Shown piece by piece: positions 1-6,785 of a stretch of DNA of 12,399 nt. Under the pieces are notes generated by a model. It searched no databases. It saw only the letters and a list, made by a program, of their open reading frames with translations, and was not told where the DNA came from. The stretch is from an uncultured Burkholderiales bacterium (lineage in GTDB: Bacteria; Pseudomonadota; Gammaproteobacteria; Burkholderiales; Burkholderiaceae). How positions within the stretch are numbered: position 1 is the stretch's first letter; each line of letters begins with the position of its first letter. Made by a program: the position numbers and the translations under genes. Where the stretch lies: the NCBI GenBank assembly GCA_903845315.1, contig CAIMWY010000011.1:1-12399 (forward strand), written 5' to 3'.

Positions 1-11
1 AAGGAGCCCAC

Positions 12-281
12 ATGACGGAAGCTAAGAAATCCCTCAAGCGCACCTTGATTGGCAAGGTGGTCAGCGACAAACGTACCAAGACAGTGACCGTGCTGGTCGA
101 GCGCCGCGTCAAGCATGCGCTCTACGGCAAGATCGTTGCTAAGTCGAGCAAGTACCACGCGCACGACGAAACCGGTGAATACCATCTGGGCGACCTGATC
201 GAAATCACCGAAAGCAAACCCATCTCGAAAACCAAAAACTGGGTAGCGACCCGTTTGGTCCAAAAGGCTGCTGCGGTTTAA
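12..281 (+). CDS. rpsQ: 30S ribosomal protein S17
   Basis: Small-subunit ribosomal protein that binds 16S rRNA early in 30S assembly. The 89-residue product has the usual bacterial S17 length and pattern: an N-terminal [14 protein letters not shown] strand region, the basic [10 protein letters not shown] segment, then KYHAHDE and the [16 protein letters not shown] block near the C-terminus. The ATG is fixed by an AAGGAG Shine-Dalgarno sequence at positions 1-6, five bases upstream. Upstream genes of the S10 operon (such as rpmC) would lie before the window. The gene is followed at once by a strong terminator rather than by rplN, so here rpsQ appears to close its transcription unit. Identification is very secure. 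Confidence 0.97.
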   Translation: MTEAKKSLKRTLIGKVVSDKRTKTVTVLVERRVKHALYGKIVAKSSKYHAHDETGEYHLGDLIEITESKPISKTKNWVATRLVQKAAAV

Positions 282-312
282 GTCTTTAGGACTTCGGTTC
301 TGCAAGACCTCG

Positions 313-348
313 AAAAGCGACCCACAATGTGGGTCGCTTTTCTTTTTC
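313..348 (+). terminator. Rho-independent terminator after rpsQ
   Basis: A perfect 13-bp stem (313-325 pairs with 329-341; the left arm reads AAAAGCGACCCAC) with a 3-nt AAT loop is followed by CTTTTT. It lies 31 bases after the rpsQ stop codon and should end the ribosomal-protein transcript. Confidence 0.93.
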
Positions 349-379
349 CTCATCCCATTTCAATTGACAGGAGCATCCC

Positions 380-886
380 ATGATCAAAGTCGGAGACACC
401 ATTCCTCACACCACCTTGATGGAATATTCAGAAGTGGAAGGCGGAGGCTGCAGCATTGGTCCTAATCCGGTGGACGTGGCCAAAGCCACGGCTGGTAAAA
501 CCATTGCCTTGTTTGCATTGCCAGGCGCCTTTACCCCAACTTGCTCGGCCAAACATGTACCGGGTTACGTTGAAAAGTTTGACCAACTCAAGGCAGCGGG
601 CGTGGATGAAATTTGGTGTGTCAGTGTGAACGACGCATTTGTCATGGGTGCATGGGCGCGTGATCAAAAGTCCAACGGCAAAGTTCGTATGTTGGCGGAT
701 GGCAGTGCAGACTTCTCCAAAGCAACAGGGTTGACTTTAGATTTGGCTGCTCGTGGCATGGGCTTGCGAAGCAATCGCTACTCAATGCTCATCAAAGACG
801 GCAAAGTTGCCGCCCTGAATGTCGAAGGACCTGGAAAATTCGAAGTCAGTGACGCTGACACCATGCTTGGCTTGGTCAAAGCATAA
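380..886 (+). CDS. Peroxiredoxin, Prx5 type (redoxin family)
   Basis: Thiol peroxidase that reduces H2O2 and organic hydroperoxides, probably cytosolic as no signal peptide is seen. The 168-residue protein matches bacterial Prx5/AhpE-like redoxins in length. The active-site loop PGAFTPTCSAKHVPGY puts the peroxidatic cysteine at C55, with T52 and P53 in the usual PxxxTxxC arrangement; R130 in GLRSNRYS is the likely conserved arginine. Other cysteines are C24 and C80, either of which could be resolving; otherwise it works as a 1-Cys enzyme with glutathione or a glutaredoxin as reductant. AGGAG at 369-373 supports the start. It sits as a single gene between two terminators. No clear promoter was found in the 30 bases between the rpsQ terminator and the ATG, so partial read-through is possible. 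Confidence 0.9.
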   Translation: MIKVGDTIPHTTLMEYSEVEGGGCSIGPNPVDVAKATAGKTIALFALPGAFTPTCSAKHVPGYVEKFDQLKAAGVDEIWCVSVNDAFVMGAWARDQKSNGKVRMLADGSADFSKATGLTLDLAARGMGLRSNRYSMLIKDGKVAALNVEGPGKFEVSDADTMLGLVKA

Positions 887-905
887 ATACGGCACCAATC
901 AGGAC

Positions 906-931
906 AAACCGCGCGTAGCGCGGTTTTTTTT
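906..931 (+). terminator. Rho-independent terminator after the peroxiredoxin gene
   Basis: A 9-bp stem (AAACCGCGC at 906-914 with GCGCGGTTT at 918-926) has a GTA loop and a run of eight T from 924 to 931. It lies between the convergent peroxiredoxin and cytochrome b genes. The A-rich left side gives only a short T stretch on the other strand, so it probably works best for the plus-strand gene. Confidence 0.9.
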
Positions 932-945
932 CGACACAAGAAAGC

Positions 946-1626
946 TCAGATGCCCAGTAAAACCAAGCGATACACCGCGTAAGCACAAGCGACCCAAATA
1001 CTCAACGCATAAACGCGTGAGGTGAAAGTATCGCGTGAATGGGGTACTTGCCCAGACAACAGTTTGTCGCCTCGAACCATAGGCGATATGAGGTCATCTC
1101 GCTTGACGAAACGATAGTAAAGAACGCTGGATGCATGCAGTACAAGCAACACGATCAGCACCACTTTCCCAATTTCTGTGTGATACAGGGTTGCGCGGGC
1201 CACCCAAGTCGCAGGCGCCCATGCGGCCCAAGGGCCTGCCAAAGAAATTTCATCGTCGCTCAAAAAGCCGCTGAAAACTTGAAGCAACAAGAAGATCAGC
1301 ATCGACAAAACCGACAAGGCACCCAATGGGTTGTGCCCTATGCTGGCGCGATATTCCCCGCGACGCAGTGCGCCAATGTATTCACGAATCGTGGAGGGGG
1401 ACGGAACAAAATTAACAAAGCGAGACCAATGTCCGCCAAGCAAGCCCCAAGCGAGGCGAAAAAATATCAAGCTCAGCACTGCGTAGCCAAGCCAATAGTG
1501 AAGGGGCATGAGTGCCTCCCCAACTTCGCCTGTGACAAACAAGCCCAAGACGCACATGCCCAAGACGATGTGGAATACACGCGTGGGTAAATCCCAAATA
1601 CGCACAAGGGAAACAGGAGAATTCAT
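946..1626 (-). CDS. Cytochrome b561-type membrane protein (cytochrome b/b6 domain)
   Basis: Integral membrane di-haem cytochrome b of the prokaryotic cytochrome b561 / Ni-Fe hydrogenase b-subunit family, expected to pass electrons between the quinone pool and a periplasmic partner. The 226-residue protein opens with RIWDLPTRVFH, typical of the family, and has hydrophobic segments near residues 18-36, 44-64, 102-121, 152-172 and 205-224. Candidate haem-ligand histidines in or beside these are H19, H43, H149 and H164; H98 sits in GHNPLG before the third segment. The frame is open upstream to 1698, but the family-like N-terminus begins at the ATG at 1626. It is divergent from a cytochrome c' gene 95 bases away, and such b/c' pairs suggest a shared role. 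The exact redox partner cannot be told from sequence. Confidence 0.87.
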   Translation of the reverse strand: MNSPVSLVRIWDLPTRVFHIVLGMCVLGLFVTGEVGEALMPLHYWLGYAVLSLIFFRLAWGLLGGHWSRFVNFVPSPSTIREYIGALRRGEYRASIGHNPLGALSVLSMLIFLLLQVFSGFLSDDEISLAGPWAAWAPATWVARATLYHTEIGKVVLIVLLVLHASSVLYYRFVKRDDLISPMVRGDKLLSGQVPHSRDTFTSRVYALSIWVACAYAVYRLVLLGI

Positions 1627-1721
1627 GGTGATCTCATTCCAAGACAAAAGACAGGAAATCGCAAAGTCCGTAAACTCACGCGTTCTTAAAGCCACCATTT
1701 TGACCTCAAAGGATTTGAATC

Positions 1722-2174
1722 ATGAAGAAGTTATGTCGAGTCGTATTGCTTGTGAGTGCAGCTGCTTGTAGCTTGTCTGCATTTGCCCAGTTTGCCAAGC
1801 CAGAAGACGCCATCAAATACCGAAAAGCGGCATTGACAGTGATGAGCACACACTTCAGCCGTTTGGGCGCCATGGCGCAAGGCAAAGTGCCCTTCGACGC
1901 CAAAGTCGCTGCAGACAATGCCGACATCGTTGCCGGCATGGCCAAGTTGCCTTGGGCTGCGTTTGTTGAAGGCAGTGATTCTGGAGAAACCAAAGCCAAA
2001 CCAGAAATCTGGAAGCAGTCAGCCAAGTTCAAAGAAGCGGCAGACAAATTGCAGGCAGAGTCGACCAAGCTAGCGGTGGCTGCCCATTCAGGCAAAGAGG
2101 ATGCTTTCAAAGCCGCCTTCACGGCCACGGCAGGGACTTGCAAGGCGTGCCACGACGATTTCAGAGCCAAATAA
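1722..2174 (+). CDS. Cytochrome c' (class II c-type cytochrome)
   Basis: Periplasmic four-helix-bundle haem protein; cytochromes c' bind NO or CO and are linked to NO tolerance or electron transfer. The 150-residue precursor has a clear Sec signal peptide (MKKLCR, hydrophobic core, cleavage probably after SAFA at A22), leaving about 128 residues, a normal length. A single haem-binding motif CKACH (C140, C143, H144) lies at the extreme C-terminus, the defining feature of class II. The first helix carries YRKAALTVMSTHFSRLGAM, as in cytochrome c' proteins. AAAGGA upstream supports the ATG. Its divergent neighbour is a cytochrome b561-type protein, a frequent pairing. Family assignment is firm; the physiological ligand is not known from sequence. 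Confidence 0.93.
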   Translation: MKKLCRVVLLVSAAACSLSAFAQFAKPEDAIKYRKAALTVMSTHFSRLGAMAQGKVPFDAKVAADNADIVAGMAKLPWAAFVEGSDSGETKAKPEIWKQSAKFKEAADKLQAESTKLAVAAHSGKEDAFKAAFTATAGTCKACHDDFRAK

Positions 2175-2191
2175 ATAGCAGCTGAGGTTAG

Positions 2192-2923
2192 TTACGCGGC
2201 ACAGTCCAACAATATTTGCGTCAACTCGTGCGGGGCACTGACCATGGGGTCGTGCCCCGTTGCCATTTCTATGGCGCGTGAGCCTGGCAGCCAAAGGCTA
2301 TCCCAAAACGACGGATCGGTCACCCGTGGCCAAATGGCATCCATGGTGGCCAATGTGGGTTGAGTACAACGAATGTAGGTGCGAGGCACGGATGCGACTC
2401 TTTTTGGAGAAAAATTCAATATGTCGCTGTAAGGATGCCCTGGGTGAGGGGTTTGTCGGCGCGCGACCCAAGCCGCATCGTCACCGTTTAAGCCAAACAA
2501 CTCAGGCCCAGGCGCCGGAAAGCTATAAGTCGGACTGGCTTGCGCTGCCGCCAAACGACCTTCGCGTATGGCGCGGGTGTGGGTCGCGCTCCACGATTCG
2601 CCAATCTTAGGAACCATGGCGTCAACATACACCAAGTGGCGCAATCGCTCAGGCATCAAGTCGGCAACACCCGTGCCCAGCATGCCTGCATAGGAGTGCA
2701 CGGCCAGAACTACATCCTGGAGTTCTTCGGTTTCAATCGTGGCCACCACGTCTTGAATGTGTGTGCTCAGGTGAATGTCAGGCGTCAACAGATGCGCGCG
2801 CTCACCCACACCCGTGAGTGTGACGGCATAAACATGATGCCCCTGGGCGGTGAGCCGATCTGTGACGCGTCGCCAGCACCAAGCCCCGTGCCAAGCGCCG
2901 TGAACCAACACAAAATTTGCCAT
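2192..2923 (-). CDS. Alpha/beta hydrolase (methylesterase / hydroxynitrile-lyase-like group)
   Basis: Predicted cytosolic serine hydrolase of 243 residues with no signal peptide. The N-terminus FVLVHGAWHGAWCW holds the HG oxyanion loop typical of the alpha/beta-fold group that includes plant methylesterases and hydroxynitrile lyases. The nucleophile elbow reads AVHSYAG with S77; the usual first glycine of GxSxG is valine (V75). The C-terminal ATGHDPMVS motif supplies the catalytic histidine H224. The start is the ATG at 2923, preceded by a good GAGGAAG ribosome-binding site; a TTG at 2938 is less likely. It lies 11 bases after the CoA-transferase stop, and its ribosome-binding site overlaps that stop, so the two are almost certainly co-transcribed. 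The substrate is unknown. Confidence 0.85.
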   Translation of the reverse strand: MANFVLVHGAWHGAWCWRRVTDRLTAQGHHVYAVTLTGVGERAHLLTPDIHLSTHIQDVVATIETEELQDVVLAVHSYAGMLGTGVADLMPERLRHLVYVDAMVPKIGESWSATHTRAIREGRLAAAQASPTYSFPAPGPELFGLNGDDAAWVARRQTPHPGHPYSDILNFSPKRVASVPRTYIRCTQPTLATMDAIWPRVTDPSFWDSLWLPGSRAIEMATGHDPMVSAPHELTQILLDCAA

Positions 2924-2934
2924 GGTTTGCTTCC

Positions 2935-4182
2935 TCAAATCACGTGTTTGGCACGAAGCTCGGCCAATGCGTGGGCATCCAAATGCAATACCTCCTGCAA
3001 TACCTCATCGGTATGTTGCCCCAGCAAAGGTGGGGGCAAATCTTTGCGAACAGGGGTGGCACTCAGCTTGATCGGGCTCGACACCAACTCAACCGGCCCG
3101 CTGGCTGCGTGCTGCCATGTCGTCACCATGTCACGCGATCGCACATGAGGGTCGGCAAAGACCTCGGCTAAATTGTTAATGGCACCGCAAGGCACTTTGG
3201 CGGCTTCTAAGGCACACAGCCAGTCGGCTTTGCGGCGTGTCATGAAAATCGCTTCGAGTTGAGGCACCAAGATATCTCGTTGGCGCACGCGGTCGGCGTT
3301 CTTGGCAAAGCGTGGATCGCGGGCCAACTCCGCGTGACCCGCCACCGCACAGAACTTGGCAAATTGACCATCGTTGCCAACGGCCAAAATCAAATAGTCT
3401 TTGACACCGTCAGCAGCTGGGGCCACTTCAAACACTTGATAGGGCACGATGTTTTGATGGGCATTGCCTGAGCGCCCAGGCACCTTGCCATCTTTTTGAC
3501 CAGACACCAAATAGTTCGCGCCTAAATTTGCCAGCATGGCCACTTGGGTGTCGAGTAAAGCCATGTCAACGTGTTGACCTTGGCCCGTTTTCTCCGCGTG
3601 ACGCAGTGCCGCCAAAATGCCTACCGTGGCATACATGCCCGTAAACAAGTCGGCCACGGCCACGCCCACCTTTTGCGGTCCGCCACCTAAATCATCACGT
3701 TCGCCGGTGATGCTCATCAGGCCGCCCATGCCTTGCACTGCGTAGTCATAGCCAGCTCGCTCACGGTAAGGGCCCGTCTGGCCAAAGCCCGTCACGCTGC
3801 AATACACCAAACGCGGATGCAATTGGGTCAAAGAGGCAAAGTCCAGTCCGTATCGCGCCATGTCACCAACCTTGAAATTTTCGATGAACACATCACAAGA
3901 CTTCACCAACTCACGAATTAAGGCTTGGCCTTCGGGCGTTGCAATGTCGCAGGTCACAGAACGCTTATTTCGGTTGGTGCCTAAGTAGTAAGCCGCATCG
4001 CGGGAGTCCGCACCCGAAAGGTCTTTGAGAAAAGGCGGGCCCCAGCCCCGCGTGTCATCGCCAGCGCCAGGGCGCTCTATCTTGATCACGTCAGCGCCTA
4101 GGTCAGCGAGTGTTTGGGTACACCAAGGACCTGCGAGGACGCGTGACAGGTCTAGGATGCGAATGCCTTGAAGAGAGTTCAT
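2935..4182 (-). CDS. Family III CoA-transferase (CaiB/BaiF), glutarate CoA-transferase-like
   Basis: Moves CoA between carboxylic acids through an enzyme aspartyl intermediate. The 415-residue length is normal. The N-terminus (GIRILDLSRVLAGPW, then DLGADVIKIERPGAGDDTR) is the CoA-binding signature, and the family's catalytic aspartate is D178 in VADLFTGMYA. Later blocks (AGYDYAVQGMGGLM, HQNIVPYQVF, GAINNLAEVFADPHV, PPPLLGQHT) resemble, from memory, the succinyl-CoA:glutarate CoA-transferase (SUGCT) subgroup more than formyl-CoA or carnitine transferases. The substrate is therefore probably a short dicarboxylic acid, but this is inference. The ATG at 4182 gives the expected start; a TTG at 4200 is in frame and neither has a strong ribosome-binding site. 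First gene of a two-gene operon with the hydrolase; a tandem repeat lies directly upstream. Confidence 0.92.
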   Translation of the reverse strand: MNSLQGIRILDLSRVLAGPWCTQTLADLGADVIKIERPGAGDDTRGWGPPFLKDLSGADSRDAAYYLGTNRNKRSVTCDIATPEGQALIRELVKSCDVFIENFKVGDMARYGLDFASLTQLHPRLVYCSVTGFGQTGPYRERAGYDYAVQGMGGLMSITGERDDLGGGPQKVGVAVADLFTGMYATVGILAALRHAEKTGQGQHVDMALLDTQVAMLANLGANYLVSGQKDGKVPGRSGNAHQNIVPYQVFEVAPAADGVKDYLILAVGNDGQFAKFCAVAGHAELARDPRFAKNADRVRQRDILVPQLEAIFMTRRKADWLCALEAAKVPCGAINNLAEVFADPHVRSRDMVTTWQHAASGPVELVSSPIKLSATPVRKDLPPPLLGQHTDEVLQEVLHLDAHALAELRAKHVI

Positions 4183-4184
4183 TC

Positions 4185-4206
4185 GCAAATTGTCGGGCAA
4201 ATTGTC
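4185..4206. repeat. Tandem 10-bp direct repeat upstream of the CoA-transferase gene
   Basis: Two identical copies of GCAAATTGTC (4185-4194 and 4197-4206) start 12 bases apart, roughly one helical turn. An inverted partial copy, GACAA, follows at 4215-4219. The block lies between the CoA-transferase start and the lipoprotein gene, so it could be an operator for one or both. The repeat is seen directly; the regulatory role is inferred. Confidence 0.5.
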
Positions 4207-4283
4207 TGCCGTGCGACAACTTCGACCTTGGTTCTAAAGCGAGACGATGTATCCACCGCGCGATGCACCAGATAATGGCCGCC

Positions 4284-4820
4284 ATGACAAACCGTTGGAG
4301 ATCTTGGGTAGCCTGTGCGATGCTGATGCTTGGCGTGGCTTGCACACCGTCATTGAATTGGCGTGAGGTGCGGCTTGAGTCGTCAGATGCAAGCGTTTTG
4401 ATGCCTTGTAAACCAGAACATGCCAGTCGGCCCATTGCCCTCCAAGCCAACGGGCAAGGAGTGCCCACGACCTTGCAGTTGTTGGGGTGCGAGGCAAGCA
4501 ATATTCAATTCACCTTTGGTCAAATTAATTTGCCTCTGGGTGTGTCTGCCTCAGACGCCCTCCACGCTTGGCAGCAAGCTAGTTTGGCGCCACTGAACGC
4601 GGCGTCCAGCGATACTCCCACCGATGCATTCGCCTTGAAGGGTGCGTCGCCGTTGCCCCAACCCATGAGACGCCGTCTAAAAACCGCCGATCACCAAGTT
4701 CAATGGTTATGGTGGGCCAGAGGCAACACGGTTTTCCAAGTCGCCTTGTATGGAAACGCGAAAACCAAGGCGTTTGACGACACCGCAGATGTGTATTTTT
4801 CCGGAATTAAATTGCCATGA
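4284..4820 (+). CDS. Putative lipoprotein of unknown function
   Basis: I do not recognise a characterised family. The 178-residue product begins with a positively charged N-terminus (MTNRWRSW) and a hydrophobic stretch ending in LGVAC, a plausible lipobox with C20 as the lipidated residue, so it is probably membrane-anchored and faces the periplasm. The mature part has two more cysteines, in MPCKPEH and LLGCEAS, that could form a disulfide, then a mostly beta-type sequence ending in DVYFSGIKLP. Start choice is uncertain: in-frame ATGs also lie at 4263 and 4275, none with a strong ribosome-binding site, and the frame is open further upstream. Its stop overlaps the start of the MFS gene (ATGA), so the two are translationally coupled and may share a task. 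Confidence 0.72.
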   Translation: MTNRWRSWVACAMLMLGVACTPSLNWREVRLESSDASVLMPCKPEHASRPIALQANGQGVPTTLQLLGCEASNIQFTFGQINLPLGVSASDALHAWQQASLAPLNAASSDTPTDAFALKGASPLPQPMRRRLKTADHQVQWLWWARGNTVFQVALYGNAKTKAFDDTADVYFSGIKLP

Positions 4821-6067
4821 TGAACGATGTGTTGCCGCGACGCGCGGCCGTGTGGGTGTTTGTGGCCTTTGCCTCGGCCTACTTTTTGTCGGCCTTGCTA
4901 CGTGCTATCACGGCCACCTTATCGTCAGGTCTGACGGTTGAGTTTGGCTTGCATGCGCAAGATTTGGGACTCCTCGCCGGTGGCTATTTCTTAGGCTTTT
5001 CCGCCACACAACTGCCGATGGGTCACTGGTTGGATCAAAAAGGCCCCAAAAAGGTGGTGCTGTCCTTTTTAGGCATTGCGGTCGTCGGGTGTTTGGCCTT
5101 TGCCTGGGCGACCAGTTTTTCTGGCTTGTTGCTGGCGCGCGTGTTGATTGGTGTGGGCGTCAGTGCTTGTTTGATGGCTCCCATGACGGGCTATCGGCGT
5201 TGGCTGACCGCCGACAAGCAACAGCGCGCCAACTCTTGGATGCTGATGACGGGCTCCTTGGGTATGTTGGCCTCTACGCTGCCTGTGCAATGGTTGCTGC
5301 CCTGGATGGGGTGGCGCTGGATGTTTGTGATCTTGGCAATTTTGCTGTTGCTCTCAATGTGGCTCATGCGCTGGCAAGTGCCTGCTTGGCGACTGCCTGA
5401 GCCGGACAAAATCGCAGACGCACCGATCAGTTGGAAGCCTTCTGGAGGCATTTTGGCCAGCTATGCCCAAGTCTGGCAGAACCCCTATTTCAAAAGGTTG
5501 GCGCCGATGGGATTTTTTTGCTACGGCGGCTTAGTCGCCATGCAAACCCTGTGGGCTGGTCCTTGGATGGTCAAGGTCTCCGGCTACACCCCTCTAGAGG
5601 CCGCTACGGGGCTGTTTTGGGTGAATGTGTCGATGATGGTGACGTTTTGGTTGTGGGGTTTGGTGACGCCCCATTTGTATGCAAGAGGGATGGATGCCAA
5701 TCGGCTCATGACCTATGGGGTGCCACTGAACTTTGTGGTGCAGATCTACATCGTCACGTCTGGGGCAGATGCCGGTGCACTGGCGTGGGCACTGTTTTGT
5801 ATGAGCAGCAGTTTCGTCGCCTTGTCGCAACCAGCGGTTGGCATGGCGTTTCCGTCGGCACTGGCTGGACGTGGGTTGTCCGCCTACAACTTGGTGCTGT
5901 TTTTGGGTGTGTTCGTGGTGCAGTGGGGCGTGGGCCTGATGGTGGACGGCTTTACATCGCAAGGGCTTGCTGAGTCGCAGGCATTTCGGGCGGCCATCAC
6001 TGTGTACCTGGTTTGCTGCGTGTTTTCCTACGCGCACTTTTTAAGGCATAAGTCGGACGGCGGATAA
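4817..6067 (+). CDS. MFS transporter
   Basis: Inner-membrane major facilitator superfamily permease, 416 residues, with about 12 hydrophobic segments. Near residues 69-79 it carries GHWLDQKGPKK, a perfect fit to MFS motif A (GxLaDrxGrkx) in the loop between helices 2 and 3. A central hydrophilic stretch (about residues 192-215, PEPDKIADAP) separates the two halves. Substrate cannot be assigned. The start is ATGATG at 4817/4820; the first ATG overlaps the lipoprotein stop by four bases. The PTS EIIA gene begins 24 bases after its stop, so the transporter is probably co-transcribed with the PTS genes and might be controlled by, or linked to, that phosphorelay (inference). Confidence 0.9.
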   Translation: MMNDVLPRRAAVWVFVAFASAYFLSALLRAITATLSSGLTVEFGLHAQDLGLLAGGYFLGFSATQLPMGHWLDQKGPKKVVLSFLGIAVVGCLAFAWATSFSGLLLARVLIGVGVSACLMAPMTGYRRWLTADKQQRANSWMLMTGSLGMLASTLPVQWLLPWMGWRWMFVILAILLLLSMWLMRWQVPAWRLPEPDKIADAPISWKPSGGILASYAQVWQNPYFKRLAPMGFFCYGGLVAMQTLWAGPWMVKVSGYTPLEAATGLFWVNVSMMVTFWLWGLVTPHLYARGMDANRLMTYGVPLNFVVQIYIVTSGADAGALAWALFCMSSSFVALSQPAVGMAFPSALAGRGLSAYNLVLFLGVFVVQWGVGLMVDGFTSQGLAESQAFRAAITVYLVCCVFSYAHFLRHKSDGG

Positions 6068-6091
6068 TGCGCGTCCAAGGCGAAGTTATTT

Positions 6092-6538
6092 ATGAGCAAC
6101 AGCATTTTCATCATCGCGCACGCACCCTTAGCGCAAGCCTTGCGTGAGTGCGCGTTGCACGTCTACCCCGAGTGCTCTGAGTCCGTGATCGCGCTAGACG
6201 TGCAGCCCTATGCGTCACCTGAAGATACGTTGGAACAAGCACGCGCAGCCTTGGTGCTGTCGCCAGACGACGGCTTGCTGGTATTGACCGATATATTTGG
6301 AGCGACACCGGCAAACGTGGCTCAAAGATTGGTGTCTGGCAGCCGCGCCAAGCTTATTGCTGGCGTCAACCTGCCCATGCTGTTTCGCACCGTGTGCTAC
6401 CGCCACGAACCCTTGGATGCCTTGGCTGCACGCGCCTTGACGGGTGGCACCCAAGGTGTGATGCAAGTCACGATCACTGCTCCACAAAATCAGAACCGCA
6501 AGAAAAATGATCAAAACCACCACGACCATCATCAATAA
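6092..6538 (+). CDS. PTS EIIA component, mannose/fructose family (PtsM/ManX-like)
   Basis: Cytosolic phosphoryl acceptor of the phosphotransferase system, receiving phosphate from HPr. The N-terminus IFIIAHAPLAQAL puts the active-site histidine at H10, the same number as in the E. coli mannose EIIA domain, and LTDIFGATPAN supplies the conserved aspartate D67. At 148 residues it is a free-standing EIIA with no EIIB domain. Its last residues form a hydrophilic tail with HHDHHQ, encoded in the 32 bases that overlap HPr. AAGG at 6077-6080 is the ribosome-binding site. In betaproteobacteria this gene with HPr and EI makes a regulatory PTS, known for example in Ralstonia eutropha. No EIIB or EIIC is in the window. 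Confidence 0.92.
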   Translation: MSNSIFIIAHAPLAQALRECALHVYPECSESVIALDVQPYASPEDTLEQARAALVLSPDDGLLVLTDIFGATPANVAQRLVSGSRAKLIAGVNLPMLFRTVCYRHEPLDALAARALTGGTQGVMQVTITAPQNQNRKKNDQNHHDHHQ

Positions 6539-6776
6539 ACTGGGTTTGCATGCACGTGCCTCGGCCAAGCTCACCAAATTGGCCAGTGGCTTTTCGTGCG
6601 AAGTTTGGCTCAGCAAAGGTGATCGACGGGTCAACGCCAAAAGCATCATGGGTGTGATGATGCTGGCCGCAGGCATTGGCAGCGAAGTTGAGCTTGAAAC
6701 TGAAGGTGAACAGGCGCAAGAAGCCATGGACGCTTTGTTGTCGCTGATCAGCGACAAGTTTGGCGAAGGCGAGTAA
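6507..6776 (+). CDS. ptsH: Phosphocarrier protein HPr
   Basis: Small cytosolic phosphocarrier between enzyme I and EIIA, 89 residues, the normal size. The motif NKLGLHARASAKL places the phosphorylated histidine at H15. A second motif, NAKSIMGVMML, has S46, the site used by HPr kinase/phosphorylase where that enzyme exists, so serine regulation is possible. The gene overlaps the 3' end of the EIIA gene by 32 bases in another frame, with only a weak AAGAAA ribosome-binding site inside EIIA, so translation is probably coupled. The enzyme I gene begins nine bases after the stop. Identification is secure. Confidence 0.96.
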   Translation: MIKTTTTIINKLGLHARASAKLTKLASGFSCEVWLSKGDRRVNAKSIMGVMMLAAGIGSEVELETEGEQAQEAMDALLSLISDKFGEGE

Positions 6777-6785
6777 GGCCAAGCC

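Noticed and set aside
280..294. Small AAGTC/GACTT inverted repeat at the rpsQ stop
   Set aside because: Only five base pairs, with no T run; the real terminator follows shortly after.
364..369. TTGACA as a -35 element for the peroxiredoxin gene
   Set aside because: A matching -10 would fall inside the coding sequence, and the motif overlaps the ribosome-binding site region.
1706..2170. 154-codon open frame opposite cytochrome c'
   Set aside because: The plus strand has a signal peptide and CKACH motif; the minus frame is its complement without independent support.
2540..3148. 202-codon open frame opposite the hydrolase and CoA-transferase
   Set aside because: Spans the junction of two real minus-strand genes, with no domain or ribosome-binding site that would support it.
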